This document shows positions 35,669-44,629 of a DNA stretch of 64,000 bases, one piece after another. The DNA is from CAJXZP01 sp963974475 (GTDB taxonomy: Bacteria > Bacteroidota > Bacteroidia > Flavobacteriales_G > Salibacteraceae): NCBI GenBank assembly GCA_963974475.1, contig CAXBCR010000008.1, positions 1 through 64,000 of the forward strand, written 5' to 3'. The position numbers and the translations under genes are program-made. Within the stretch, counting starts at the first letter, position 1; the number at the start of each line of letters is the position of its first letter. Under the pieces are notes generated by a model that was not told the origin of the DNA, did no database searches, and saw only the letters and a list, made by a program, of their open reading frames with translations.

Positions 35669-36487
35669 ATGACCATGGGAAACAATCTTTTAAAAGGAAA
35701 AAGAGGGATTATTTTTGGCGCTCTTGATGAACATTCAATCGCTTGGAAAACAGCAGAAAAAGCACATGAAGAAGGTGCTAAATTTGTTTTAACTAATGCG
35801 CCAATCGCTTTGCGAATGGGAGCTTTAAATAAACTAGCTGAAGAAACAGGTTCTACTATTATTCCTGCTGATGCAACGGATAACGCAGAATTAGAAAAGT
35901 TAATTGCAGAAGCTGTTGAAATTTTAGGTGGACCATTAGACTTTATTTTACATTCTATAGGAATGTCTCCAAACGTTAGAAAAGGAAAGCCTTATACCGA
36001 TTTGAATTACGATTGGTTCCACAAAACTTTAGACGTATCGGCTATGTCGTTACACCGTGTATTGCAAACTGCTTATAAATTGGATGCAATGGCCGAATGG
36101 GGTTCTGTAATCAGTTTATCTTTTGTAGCTGCGCAACGTGCTTTTCCTGGTTATAACGATATGGCAGATGCTAAATCATTAATGGAATCAATTACCAGAA
36201 ACTTTGGCTACCAATACGGAAATGCTAAAAAAGTTCGTGTGAACACCATTTCACAATCTCCTACATTAACTACCGCTGGAAAAGGCGTTGGTGGTTTTGA
36301 CCAATTCATCAATTTTGCAGAAGATATTTCTCCTCTAGGAAATGCATCAGCTGAACAATGTGCCGATTATACTGTAATGATGTTCTCTGACTATACTAGA
36401 ATGGTAACCATGCAGAATTTATTCCATGACGGTGGATTCTCATTCACTGGAATAAGTGAAAAAGTAATGAAAAAATACGGAATGTAA
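35669..36487 (+). CDS. fabI: Enoyl-[acyl-carrier-protein] reductase (NADH) FabI
   Basis: 272 residues. Short-chain dehydrogenase that reduces trans-2-enoyl-ACP in the last step of each fatty-acid elongation cycle. Evidence: N-terminal GKRGIIFGALDEHSIAWKTA (dinucleotide loop of the FabI type), LHSIGMSP, the catalytic pair Y162 and K169 with the FabI spacing (YNDMADAK, Y-x6-K), and VRVNTISQSPTLTTAGKGVG. An alternative ATG two codons downstream is equally possible. Monocistronic, with its own promoter box and terminator. Confidence 0.95.
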   Translation: MTMGNNLLKGKRGIIFGALDEHSIAWKTAEKAHEEGAKFVLTNAPIALRMGALNKLAEETGSTIIPADATDNAELEKLIAEAVEILGGPLDFILHSIGMSPNVRKGKPYTDLNYDWFHKTLDVSAMSLHRVLQTAYKLDAMAEWGSVISLSFVAAQRAFPGYNDMADAKSLMESITRNFGYQYGNAKKVRVNTISQSPTLTTAGKGVGGFDQFINFAEDISPLGNASAEQCADYTVMMFSDYTRMVTMQNLFHDGGFSFTGISEKVMKKYGM

Positions 36488-36507
36488 ATTCCAAAAAGTT
36501 AACTAGT

Positions 36508-36533
36508 AAGGGGTGGTTTACCACCCCTTTTTT
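36508..36533 (+). terminator. Rho-independent terminator of fabI
   Basis: AAGGGGTGG TTTA CCACCCCTT stem-loop followed by T residues, 20 nt after the fabI stop. Confidence 0.92.
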
Positions 36534-36549
36534 ATGCCTAATTATTGCT

Positions 36550-37338
36550 GTGTTCAACAAATTTAAAATTGCGAGTAAGTATCTCAAGCATTATTGGAAA
36601 TCCAATAACAGGCATGGCATCCACTCTCCTTTTGTATACCAATTTTTGGAGGATATTTTATATGCGGATAAAACACGAACAGAATTAGATTCATTCATTG
36701 CATTAAGAAAGAAGCTACTTAACGATACCAGAGAAATTTTAATTACCGATTTAGGAGCAGGTTCCACCATAAACCCAAGTAAAACTAGACCGGTAAAAGA
36801 TGTTGCTAAAAACTCTTCCAAACATTCTAAATATGGCCGGTTATTCTATCGAATGGTACAGTTTTATCAACCTCAGAATTGCATTGAATTAGGCACCTCA
36901 TTAGGATTAAGTACGCTATATTTTGCAAAGGGAATGTCTACCCAGCCCGTTCATACATTGGAAGGTTGTCCGAACACACTTAAAATTGCAGAAGAGAATT
37001 TTAAATCGCAAAACCTAACCAATATACACACCCATATTGGTGATTTTAAAGAAACACTTCCAATTGTATTATCAGAAATCAAAAAAGTTGGTATCGTGTT
37101 TTTTGACGGAAATCATCAAGAAGAAGCCACTCTTGCCTATTTTGAAACATGCCTGCCCTATATCACAGAAAAAACCATTTTCATATTTGATGATATTCAT
37201 TGGTCGGATGGCATGACCAATGCTTGGAACAAAATAAAAGGCCACCCCCAAACGGTAGTGACCTTAGATTTATTTTTTGTCGGTATTGTATTTTTTGATA
37301 GCCGATTGACTCCTCAAAATTTTAACATCCGGTTTTAA
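36550..37338 (+). CDS. SAM-dependent methyltransferase (class I, O-methyltransferase-like)
   Basis: 262 residues from a GTG start at 36550 (FNKFKIASKYLKHYWKSNNR, then HGIHSPFVYQFLED, the usual N-terminus of this Bacteroidota group). The Rossmann motif is CIELGTSLGLSTLYFAKG with later LEGCP (acidic loop), VFFDGNHQEEATLAYFE and FIFDDIHWSDGM. The DGNH and DDIHW motifs resemble catechol O-methyltransferase-like enzymes, but the acceptor is unknown. It follows the fabI terminator directly. It ends where the convergent TlpA-like gene ends, with no spacer. Confidence 0.85.
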   Translation: MFNKFKIASKYLKHYWKSNNRHGIHSPFVYQFLEDILYADKTRTELDSFIALRKKLLNDTREILITDLGAGSTINPSKTRPVKDVAKNSSKHSKYGRLFYRMVQFYQPQNCIELGTSLGLSTLYFAKGMSTQPVHTLEGCPNTLKIAEENFKSQNLTNIHTHIGDFKETLPIVLSEIKKVGIVFFDGNHQEEATLAYFETCLPYITEKTIFIFDDIHWSDGMTNAWNKIKGHPQTVVTLDLFFVGIVFFDSRLTPQNFNIRF

Positions 37339-38799
37339 TTATTTAGCAGCTTCCTTTTCTGCCGCAATTCTTTTTTCGTACATTTCAATAAATCCTGGAA
37401 GTTGTTCACTGTTAATTCTTTTGGCAATAATCATTTTATTTTCATCCAACAAATAATATTGAGGAGTAGAATAAATGTCCCAATAATCTCTAAAATTCAA
37501 GCTGTTTAAAGTAGTAATTCCACTGCGAATAAGTACCGGTGCATTTTTATTAATTTCAGGATTATCAGATACATCAATCCAGGTAAACCCGTTATCTTTA
37601 ATAAATTTAGGCCAATCTTTATTGTCAAATTCAGTACTTACTGAATATACTTCTACTCCTTTCGATTTCCATTCATCGTAAAATTCTTTCAGTTTTGGCA
37701 TTTCTTTTTTACAATGTCCACAAGTTGGGCTCCAAAAAACAAGCACCGTATATTTTGCTTTCACATCATACAGCGATCTCCAATTGGAGTCCTGATCCAT
37801 CAATATGATGTTATCTGCTTTAATTCCTACCACCAAATTTTTACGGGTGTTATACATTTTCATGATGTCTTCCAGTTGTTTATCATTCAACCACCACGCT
37901 TTTCCTTTCGCATAATAGTTTTCAGATATACAAATGAAAACCGCATCCATTCCCATTATTTCAGATTTCTCAAAATGATTGGTTGAAAATTGAACAATGT
38001 ATTTATACATTAAACTAGAATCAGCAGTTTGACTAGTAAGGTATTGGATAGCATCACAAATAGAATCTGGAGTTTGCACCGTAAGTTTTGTTAAATACGT
38101 TTCAATTTTTCCGTTAATAATTGGAGTACGTATCATTCTATCATCTGCCAAATCAACGTTATCAAAAAAGTGATCATGGTAATAGGCAAATCGTTTGGTA
38201 TCGTCCATTGAGCCATCTTCCTTTTTAAATTCCGGTACATTTACCTCGTCTGAAGATCGTAAAACTTTAGCAGCAAATAATTGCTCATACTTTTTTAAAT
38301 AATTGGCTTTAAAAGTTTCAGCTCGCGCTTGTTCTTTTTTAATTTTTTCATCCACTTTTATTTTTTCTTTCTCATCTGCAACTTCACCCTCCGATTTATA
38401 CATGGCTAGTTTTGATTGCACTTCCATTACAAAATTGAGGTATTCGTAAAAAGCAGTATTCTCTTCCGATTTTAGCACGTTCATGTTACCTTCTGGGTTA
38501 ACCAATCTAGTTTCCATTTCAATAACCGGTTCATTTACCACCACCTGAAAATATGTTTTGTTATCCGGGAAAATTAATGCGTAAATGCCACCGGGTTTGG
38601 TTTCTTGTCCTTGGAATTTAACCACCCCTTTACTATCCACCATAGCCGTGTCATTATAGTACATTTTTCCACCAAAATAATTGGCCAAATACACTGTGGT
38701 ATCCGAAAGTCCGTCAATTTTAAATGTAAAATCATGTTGCGCATAACTTCCAAATGAAGTTGCTATAAATATGGCTAAGAGTATAATTCTATTCATCAT
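37339..38799 (-). CDS. DUF4369/TlpA-like thioredoxin-fold protein
   Basis: 486 residues. Signal peptide (MNRIILLAIFIATSFGSYAQ from the second ATG), then a DUF4369-like beta domain (FKIDGLSDTTVYLANYFGGK), a long helical middle (KLAMYKSEGEVADEKEKIKV), and a C-terminal thioredoxin domain of TlpA type with VLVFWSPTCGHCKKEMPKL (CxxC motif CGHC). Such proteins act in periplasmic or outer-membrane-face disulfide handling. The electron donor is not evident. Minus-strand TAAATTTG at 38825-38832 is the likely promoter. Confidence 0.87.
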   Translation of the reverse strand: MMNRIILLAIFIATSFGSYAQHDFTFKIDGLSDTTVYLANYFGGKMYYNDTAMVDSKGVVKFQGQETKPGGIYALIFPDNKTYFQVVVNEPVIEMETRLVNPEGNMNVLKSEENTAFYEYLNFVMEVQSKLAMYKSEGEVADEKEKIKVDEKIKKEQARAETFKANYLKKYEQLFAAKVLRSSDEVNVPEFKKEDGSMDDTKRFAYYHDHFFDNVDLADDRMIRTPIINGKIETYLTKLTVQTPDSICDAIQYLTSQTADSSLMYKYIVQFSTNHFEKSEIMGMDAVFICISENYYAKGKAWWLNDKQLEDIMKMYNTRKNLVVGIKADNIILMDQDSNWRSLYDVKAKYTVLVFWSPTCGHCKKEMPKLKEFYDEWKSKGVEVYSVSTEFDNKDWPKFIKDNGFTWIDVSDNPEINKNAPVLIRSGITTLNSLNFRDYWDIYSTPQYYLLDENKMIIAKRINSEQLPGFIEMYEKRIAAEKEAAK

Positions 38800-38824
38800 G
38801 TTTTATTTGATTTTATTACGATTA

Positions 38825-38832
38825 CAAATTTA
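38825..38832 (-). promoter_or_regulatory. Predicted minus-7 box of the TlpA-like gene
   Basis: Minus-strand TAAATTTG, 26 nt upstream of the first ATG. Confidence 0.45.
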
Positions 38833-38997
38833 ATTGGTTTCCAATACTGACTCCAAAAATGGGGATAAAATGCCTATAAAAAATCGGTTAACAAATCTTT
38901 AACGGAATATTCCACTTTTTTAAGTTCTCAATTTGTCATTTTCCAATTCTTGAACCATTAGGCCTATTACCCACTTTACAAATCTCTAAATGGTATG

Positions 38998-39005
38998 TAT
39001 ATTTG
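38998..39005 (+). promoter_or_regulatory. Predicted minus-7 box of the MbnP-MbnH pair
   Basis: TATATTTG, fits TAnnTTTG, 36 nt before the ATG at 39042. Confidence 0.45.
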
Positions 39006-39041
39006 TCGTCTTCTGAATTCTCATTCACTAAAAAAATATAG

Positions 39042-39788
39042 ATGGTTTCAATAAAATGGTTTTTTTCTGTCAGTACCATTATCCTATTCGGTTCTTTTTC
39101 TGGATGCGGAGGTGATCCAGTAACACCACCTATACCCAAAGAACCTATTTCCATCGTTTTCAACAATCAGTATAATGGGTCTGATTTAGTGTATAATACA
39201 ATATACAAAAGTCATCAACTAAACGACATTTGGTTTACCAAGAAAATGTATTATTTATCTAATGTAATTGCAGTAAATTCAGAAGGAGTAAAAGAATTAG
39301 TTGCAGATATTGCCCTTATCGACCAGTCAAAAGGATTGGATGGTATAACCGTTAAGGGTAATATTCCGGCTGGGAATTATGTAGGAATTGAGTTTTCTTT
39401 GGGAGTTCGTGAAGATTTGAATAAACAAGACCCCGCCACTTTTGAAGCTTCTCACCCATTAAGCATTACCAACAATATGTATTGGGGATGGTCTACACAA
39501 TATGTATTTTCAAAACTAGAAGGATTTGAAGTATATGGAACAGATACCACAAGCTTTGTAATACATACTGGGACTCAAGATCTATTCCGACCAGAAATTT
39601 CAATAAAAAATACATTTACTTTACCCACAGGAGGCACCAGTGTTTCTATCAATATGGACGTATATGATATTTTAAACCAGAGTGAATATACTTTCAACTT
39701 GATAAAAGATGGCCAGTCGCATACGGTAGATAATTTACCATTGGCTACTCAATATATGGACAATTTTACCAAGGCGTTTAATAAATAA
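39042..39788 (+). CDS. MbnP-family lipoprotein (putative copper-binding)
   Basis: 248 residues. Lipoprotein signal (WFFSVSTIILFGSFSGC, lipobox cysteine C22). The body matches the MbnP family: PISIVFNNQYNGSDLVYN, IWFTKKMYYLSNV, AGNYVGIEFSLGV and the hallmark NNMYWGWSTQYVFSKLEG with tryptophans at 149 area (MYWGW, residues 146-150). In methanotrophs MbnP is a periplasmic protein whose tryptophan is modified to kynurenine by MbnH for copper binding. The next gene encodes the MbnH-type partner, overlapping by one base, which supports the assignment. No methanobactin genes are nearby. Confidence 0.82.
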   Translation: MVSIKWFFSVSTIILFGSFSGCGGDPVTPPIPKEPISIVFNNQYNGSDLVYNTIYKSHQLNDIWFTKKMYYLSNVIAVNSEGVKELVADIALIDQSKGLDGITVKGNIPAGNYVGIEFSLGVREDLNKQDPATFEASHPLSITNNMYWGWSTQYVFSKLEGFEVYGTDTTSFVIHTGTQDLFRPEISIKNTFTLPTGGTSVSINMDVYDILNQSEYTFNLIKDGQSHTVDNLPLATQYMDNFTKAFNK

Positions 39789-40768
39789 TGCGTTGGCTAA
39801 TTTTTATAGTCCTACTATCAGGGGGGGTAAGTTGTAGCCAAAATAAAAACGTCAAACCAAAAACATTAAACATTCCAAAAGGATTTGATTATCCAAAAAC
39901 ACCCAATAACAATGCTATTACCTTTGAAAAAATAGCATTGGGCAAAAAGCTTTTTTTTGACACCCGTCTTTCTAAAAACAACACTATTTCGTGCTCTTCT
40001 TGCCACAACCCAGCATTAGCTTTTGCAGATTCCTTAACGGTAAGTAAAGGAGTAAATGGTCGGTTGGGTTCAAGAAATGCACCTTCTTTAATAAATGTGG
40101 CGTATAAACCCGTTTTTCACGCGGATGGCGGAGTTCGAACGCTAGAATTACAAGTATTAGCTCCCCTTATTGATTCTACCGAAATGGGAAGTGATTTTAC
40201 ATTAATTCTCGAAATGCTCCGGTCGGATTCGGCATATTTGACTTTATTCAAAAAAGCATTTGATACTATTCCAACCGTGTTTGGAATTACCCGAGCAATC
40301 GCCAGTTACGAAAGAAGCCTTATTCAAGGCAATTCAACCTATGATCAATATAAAAATGGTAATAGGGATGCCCTCAACGCTTCTCAATTAAATGGACTAA
40401 AGTTATTCGAATCAGATTCGTTAAACTGCACTGCCTGTCACAATGGTACGCTCTTTACCAATTTTACATACCAAAACATTGGCCTTCCCATTCTTGCTGC
40501 TGATAGTGGTCGAGCACGAATTACGATGAAACATGCCGATGCAGGTAAATTTATGGTGCCAAGCCTTCGAAATGTAGCATTAACCGCCCCGTATATGCAT
40601 AACGGCAGTTTTACTAATCTTTCAGAAGTATTACGCTATTTTGAAAATGGAGGAGGCAACCATTGGAACAAAAGCAACTTGCTTCACTCCTACCAATTAA
40701 CAGCGATAGAAAGAGCAGATTTGCTCCATTTTCTGGAATCCCTTTCAGAGAATCCCATTACATACTAA
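39788..40768 (+). CDS. Diheme cytochrome c peroxidase-like protein (MbnH/CcpA family), lipoprotein
   Basis: 326 residues. The N-terminus has a lipoprotein signal (MRWLIFIVLLSGGVSC, C16). Two heme c motifs are present: CSSCH (69-73) and CTACH (214-218), with distal-region segments FFDTRLSKNNTISCSSC and MVPSLRNVALTAPYMHNGSF, typical of bacterial diheme peroxidases. Pairing with an MbnP-like gene (shared TAATG stop/start) points to an MbnH-type enzyme that oxidises its partner rather than detoxifies peroxide. Heme attachment needs a cytochrome c maturation system, not in the window. Confidence 0.87.
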   Translation: MRWLIFIVLLSGGVSCSQNKNVKPKTLNIPKGFDYPKTPNNNAITFEKIALGKKLFFDTRLSKNNTISCSSCHNPALAFADSLTVSKGVNGRLGSRNAPSLINVAYKPVFHADGGVRTLELQVLAPLIDSTEMGSDFTLILEMLRSDSAYLTLFKKAFDTIPTVFGITRAIASYERSLIQGNSTYDQYKNGNRDALNASQLNGLKLFESDSLNCTACHNGTLFTNFTYQNIGLPILAADSGRARITMKHADAGKFMVPSLRNVALTAPYMHNGSFTNLSEVLRYFENGGGNHWNKSNLLHSYQLTAIERADLLHFLESLSENPITY

Positions 40769-40857
40769 AACACGTAAACCGTGATTTACACCCTTCCACC
40801 ACATCAACTTGTTGATATGTTTCCGAGATGTAATTGAATGCTTTCTACACTTCCTTT

Positions 40858-40865
40858 TAATTTTG
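40858..40865 (+). promoter_or_regulatory. Predicted minus-7 box of rmlC
   Basis: TAATTTTG, 23 nt before the ATG at 40888; fits TAnnTTTG. Confidence 0.5.
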
Positions 40866-40887
40866 TAATCATAAAACCACAGAACAC

Positions 40888-41430
40888 ATGACAATTATTT
40901 CTGAAGAAATTCCTGGATTAAAATTAATTCACCCCAATGTTTTTGAGGACAATAGAGGATATTTTTACGAAAGTTATAACGAACAACAATTAGCCGAGGT
41001 AGGTATTGAAAATCATTTTGTTCAAGACAACCAATCCCTTTCTAACAAAGGAGTTTTAAGAGGTCTACATTTTCAAAAACCACCCATGGCACAAGGCAAA
41101 TTGGTACGTGTTGTGAAAGGTGCTGTTTATGATGTAGCCGTAGATATTCGAAAAGAATCACCTACCTATGGACACCATTTTGGGGTGGAATTAAATGAAA
41201 CTAACAAGCTGATGTTGTGGATTCCAGCAGGCTTTGCCCATGGTTTTGCTACTCTTAAGGATGAAACCATTTTTTCTTATAAATGCTCACAGTATTATGA
41301 TCCTTCCTTAGAATCAGGAATTATGTGGAATGACGAAATGTTACAAATTAATTGGCAAATACAAAACCCATTATTGTCGGGTAAAGATCAAAATAATATT
41401 GATTTTAAATCGTTTAATTCGCCTTTCTAA
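40888..41430 (+). CDS. rmlC: dTDP-4-dehydrorhamnose 3,5-epimerase
   Basis: 180 residues, normal length. Cupin epimerase in dTDP-L-rhamnose synthesis for surface polysaccharides. Seen: HPNVFEDNRGYFYESYNEQQ, FVQDNQSLSNKGVLRGLHFQ (catalytic histidine in RGLHFQ), VRVVKGAVYDVAVDIRKESP, WIPAGFAHGFATL and TIFSYKCSQYYDP (catalytic tyrosine region). Other rml genes are not in the window. It is 12 nt upstream of the lytic transglycosylase gene, so they may share a transcript. Confidence 0.96.
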   Translation: MTIISEEIPGLKLIHPNVFEDNRGYFYESYNEQQLAEVGIENHFVQDNQSLSNKGVLRGLHFQKPPMAQGKLVRVVKGAVYDVAVDIRKESPTYGHHFGVELNETNKLMLWIPAGFAHGFATLKDETIFSYKCSQYYDPSLESGIMWNDEMLQINWQIQNPLLSGKDQNNIDFKSFNSPF

Positions 41431-41441
41431 ACTATTCAACT

Positions 41442-42392
41442 ATGACGACAAATACTTCTAAATACATTTTAACATTTCTATTAGTACCACTGGCACTCTT
41501 TGGAGCGGTTCAATTATTTAGTTTCGCCAAAGATGAAGTTGCAGAAAATGAATCCTACCAGCATTCATTTAATAACGATTATAAAATATATGCTTTAAAC
41601 ATACCCGAAAACCTGACTTTTGCTAATGAAAAGGTACCCTTACAATTAGTGGATGTAAAAGAGAAAATGGACCGAGAATTATTGGTTAATACCTATTGGC
41701 AATCTAATACCCTATTATATTTAAAACGCGCAAATAAATACTTTCCCATTATAGAACCTATTTTAAAAGAAAATGGAATCCCAGATGATTTCAAGTATTT
41801 GGCCGTTATTGAGAGTGGCCTTACCCCCATCGTTTCTCCAGCCGGAGCTTCTGGATTTTGGCAAATAATGAAAACCACAGGAAAAGATTATGGATTAGAA
41901 ATAAATAGTGAAGTAGACGAAAGATACCATGTGGCCAAATCCACTCAAGTGGCTTGTAAATACCTGAATGAAGCGTATCAAAAATTTGGTAATTGGACCT
42001 TAGCTGCCGCTTCCTACAATATGGGAATGGGAGGATTAAACCGTCAGCTTACCAAACAAGAAGTAGATTCCTACTACGACCTTAAGTTAAACACTGAAAC
42101 AGGTCGCTATGTGTACCGAATTATTGTTGCCAAAGAAATTTTGTCCACTCCCAATAAATACGGATTTCAATATAGAGAAAATCAATTGTGGAATGAAGTA
42201 CAAACGGAGCCATTAGTTATTGATACTAGTATTGCTAACTTGGCTTTATTTGCAAAAGATTTAGGAATTAATTATAAGATTTTAAAAGAATACAATCCTT
42301 GGTTACGTTCTAATAAAATTACCTTAAAAACGGTGAAATCTTACACTTTTGATATTCCAAAAAAAGAGTTTTACCCGCTATTGGTTCAATAA
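41442..42392 (+). CDS. Membrane-bound lytic transglycosylase (SLT domain)
   Basis: 316 residues. An N-terminal membrane anchor or signal (KYILTFLLVPLALFGAVQLF) is followed by the SLT catalytic core: DDFKYLAVIESGLTPIVSPA with catalytic E124, GASGFWQIMKTTGKDYG, KYLNEAYQKFGNWTLAAASY and NMGMGG. The C-terminal ~70 residues resemble a divergent LysM-like segment (LALFAKDLGINYKILKEYNP). It cleaves peptidoglycan glycan strands, similar to MltD of Bacteroidota. Confidence 0.9.
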   Translation: MTTNTSKYILTFLLVPLALFGAVQLFSFAKDEVAENESYQHSFNNDYKIYALNIPENLTFANEKVPLQLVDVKEKMDRELLVNTYWQSNTLLYLKRANKYFPIIEPILKENGIPDDFKYLAVIESGLTPIVSPAGASGFWQIMKTTGKDYGLEINSEVDERYHVAKSTQVACKYLNEAYQKFGNWTLAAASYNMGMGGLNRQLTKQEVDSYYDLKLNTETGRYVYRIIVAKEILSTPNKYGFQYRENQLWNEVQTEPLVIDTSIANLALFAKDLGINYKILKEYNPWLRSNKITLKTVKSYTFDIPKKEFYPLLVQ

Positions 42393-42401
42393 AAAACCGG
42401 A

Positions 42402-43100
42402 TTAGTAATTGGAATATGAACGCATTTTGGCAATGTATTTACTCAAACCTAATACGATAAATAATTGGGCTAAAGTGTAGGTCAACATCGTTAGAATTCT
42501 CGCCCCTTCAAATGGAGTATAAAACTTATTAATTGCCAAAACAGAATCGGATAAAACAAATAGAATTGCACCTGTCAATATCAAATAGTAACCTCTTTTC
42601 CCCTTCCTGGATACGGCTGTAATTGCCATAAACATTAGTACCAAAGCGTAAATAAGAACCGGAATGCGTAAATCACCTAAATAATTCCAAACTAGACTGA
42701 CTAAGCCAACCGTATAAATTACAAAAACAGGGATGGCATACCATTTTAGTTTTTGCACCACTTTAGAACGTACATCCACTTTTAAAAACACAAAAATATA
42801 ATGCACATGCGCAATAAGGAATCCACCCAAACCAATAATAAAGAGTAAGGAATTGTATTCTTCAAAAAGTAAGGCGACATCACCCACCCAAGAAAAAAAC
42901 AAGGCTCCTATAATTGCGTAATTCAAGGACTTTGCAATTTTAAACTTAAATAAAGCAAAATATACCATTAAAAACGGCATCAACAATGGCTTGGAAATCA
43001 AAATCATCCAAGATTCATCTAGGAAATGCCCCAACAAATTGAGCGGAATTAGGATACCTATATAAACTGCAATAATTACGTGCTGAATATTTTTTATCAT
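42402..43100 (-). CDS. Lysoplasmalogenase-family (YhhN/TMEM86) membrane protein
   Basis: 232 residues with about eight hydrophobic helices. YhhN family signs: FFSWVGDVALLFE, GLGGFLIAHVHYIFVFLK, IPVLIYALVLMFMAITAVSR, TGAILFVLSDSVLAINKF and YTLAQLFIVLGLSKY. The acidic residues in GDV and SDS are conserved. Family members hydrolyse lysoplasmalogens in animals; the bacterial substrate is uncertain. It lies 3 nt after the TerB-like gene and is likely translated from the same transcript. Confidence 0.85.
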   Translation of the reverse strand: MIKNIQHVIIAVYIGILIPLNLLGHFLDESWMILISKPLLMPFLMVYFALFKFKIAKSLNYAIIGALFFSWVGDVALLFEEYNSLLFIIGLGGFLIAHVHYIFVFLKVDVRSKVVQKLKWYAIPVFVIYTVGLVSLVWNYLGDLRIPVLIYALVLMFMAITAVSRKGKRGYYLILTGAILFVLSDSVLAINKFYTPFEGARILTMLTYTLAQLFIVLGLSKYIAKMRSYSNY

Positions 43101-43103
43101 ATC

Positions 43104-43505
43104 TTAAACAGCCATCGTTTGCCCTAAAACATCTCTCAATTTTAAAATCATATAATGATCTTTAATATTGGTTTCATGAAAAGAATTAGTCAGTGTTTCG
43201 GCCACTCTATAAATGGCTTCTTTTAAATGGCTATCAAAGGCGGTATAGTGATCTGTCACGTAATCAATAAAAGATTCAAATGCATCTTCAGGTTCCGCAA
43301 AATTTTCATTTAAATAATCAAATTCCATTTCAACATAATAGGCCGAATCCGTTCCAAATTCATCCGTACTTTTTTCTAACGGCACCAAATCTTTTAAAAT
43401 TAATTGATGGATGGCTTTAACTTCTTCCGTTGCTATATTCCCGTCTGCCTTAGCAAGGGCGTATAACAACTTACCCACTTCTGAGTAAAAATTCTTATAA
43501 ATCAT
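43104..43505 (-). CDS. TerB-like acidic helical protein
   Basis: 133 residues. The N-terminal part (LLYALAKADGNIATEEVKAI) matches the beginning of TerB-like domains, where an acidic ADG motif may bind a metal; the rest is helical and acidic. It is probably cytoplasmic. A function in tellurite resistance should not be assumed: no other ter gene is nearby. It is co-transcribed with the YhhN gene. Confidence 0.65.
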   Translation of the reverse strand: MIYKNFYSEVGKLLYALAKADGNIATEEVKAIHQLILKDLVPLEKSTDEFGTDSAYYVEMEFDYLNENFAEPEDAFESFIDYVTDHYTAFDSHLKEAIYRVAETLTNSFHETNIKDHYMILKLRDVLGQTMAV

Positions 43506-43626
43506 AACCCTGATATTTAAAATTTTTCGCTGTATAAAATTACGAAATAAATAGGTTTCTCTTTTAAAAATGGGTGTTTAATAAATCTGATTTTTATTTG
43601 TATTTTTATGGCTTAAAACCCCAAGA

Positions 43627-43986
43627 ATGGAAAACTCTTGTTTAGAATGTGGTGATATTATCAAAGGAAGGTCCGACAAAAAGTTTTGTTCAGATTCTTG
43701 TCGAAATACCTACAACAATAAATTTAATAAGGATACGACCAATTTAATGCGTAAGATTAACCGCATTTTACGTAAGAATAGAACGATTTTATCTAAATTA
43801 AATCCCAACGGAAAATCAAAGACCACCAAGAAAATTTTAATGCAAAATGATTTTGATTTCAATTATCATACAAACACCTATACCACAAAAAACGGAAAGG
43901 TGTATTTTTTTTGCTATGAACAGGGAATTCTCCCGTTGGAAAATGATATGTATGCGCTAGTAGTGCGCCAAGAATATGTTAGGTGA
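43627..43986 (+). CDS. Small zinc-ribbon protein, unknown function
   Basis: 119 residues. A four-cysteine zinc ribbon at the N-terminus (C5, C8, C21, C25: CLECGDIIKGRSDKKFCSDSC) resembles DUF2116-type fingers. A basic stretch (about 38-70, RKINRILRKNRTILSKLNPN) and a C-terminal domain (YHTNTYTTKNGKVYFFCYEQ) follow. The basic character suggests nucleic-acid contact, which is inference. It converges with the lipoprotein triplet. Confidence 0.75.
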   Translation: MENSCLECGDIIKGRSDKKFCSDSCRNTYNNKFNKDTTNLMRKINRILRKNRTILSKLNPNGKSKTTKKILMQNDFDFNYHTNTYTTKNGKVYFFCYEQGILPLENDMYALVVRQEYVR

Positions 43987-43987
43987 T

Positions 43988-44629
43988 TTAATTTGCCCTA
44001 GCGCGCGAATAAAATTCAGCATTTGATATAAGTAGCGAGTCCCCATTTGCATTATATACCCAGCCGGAAAATGAACCTTTAATTTTCAAGGCTGATAAGC
44101 CATCGTAGTTCACCTCAATTTGAGTAATATTAAGGTAATGTGATAATTGAGCCGTTAAACCATTTGGACTAACAGCTGAACTCCATAACACATTATTAGC
44201 ATCATTGTATTCAATAAAACCAATGGCGGTATCAGGTCGATTTATTTCTATTGGGAAATTTAAAATTCGATATGTACTATCTGATAGTCCTATTGCTCCA
44301 CCATTGGTGCAGTGTTTTAGACCAAAACCCAGCCATTCCTTTCGCGCAGTATCCGAAACATATCCAAAATAGGAGGTAAACTTCATATCAACTCCACCTC
44401 CACAGGGTCCTAACTCTTGTTTTAACACCCCATTACCAATATGATCCACATTATTTTTCATTTGAAATGAATTTCCATCCACCGTGAAATATAGAAAGTA
44501 ATCAAATCCATTAGTTACAATAATACTGTCTGGTGGTAATTCACCAGGAGTCGTTAACGCGACCTTATTATTGCATGACATCATGCAGGTCATGATTGAT
44601 AAGAATAGTAGTCCGAAAATATTTTTCAT
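43988..44629 (-). CDS. Lipoprotein paralogue C of the tandem triplet
   Basis: 213 residues. Lipoprotein signal (MKNIFGLLFLSIMTCMMSC), then a beta-rich domain. It shares with its two upstream neighbours a pattern of two mature cysteines (LGPCGGGVD and LKHCTNG) and a C-terminal block (NVLWSSAVSPNGLTAQLSHY, FSGWVYNANGDSLLISNAEF). The start overlaps the previous gene's stop by one base. No enzymatic motif is seen and I do not recognise the family. Confidence 0.78.
   Translation of the reverse strand: MKNIFGLLFLSIMTCMMSCNNKVALTTPGELPPDSIIVTNGFDYFLYFTVDGNSFQMKNNVDHIGNGVLKQELGPCGGGVDMKFTSYFGYVSDTARKEWLGFGLKHCTNGGAIGLSDSTYRILNFPIEINRPDTAIGFIEYNDANNVLWSSAVSPNGLTAQLSHYLNITQIEVNYDGLSALKIKGSFSGWVYNANGDSLLISNAEFYSRARAN

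Noticed and set aside
43104..43505. Tellurite resistance
   Set aside because: Only a TerB-like domain is seen; no other ter gene is present, so a resistance role is unsupported.
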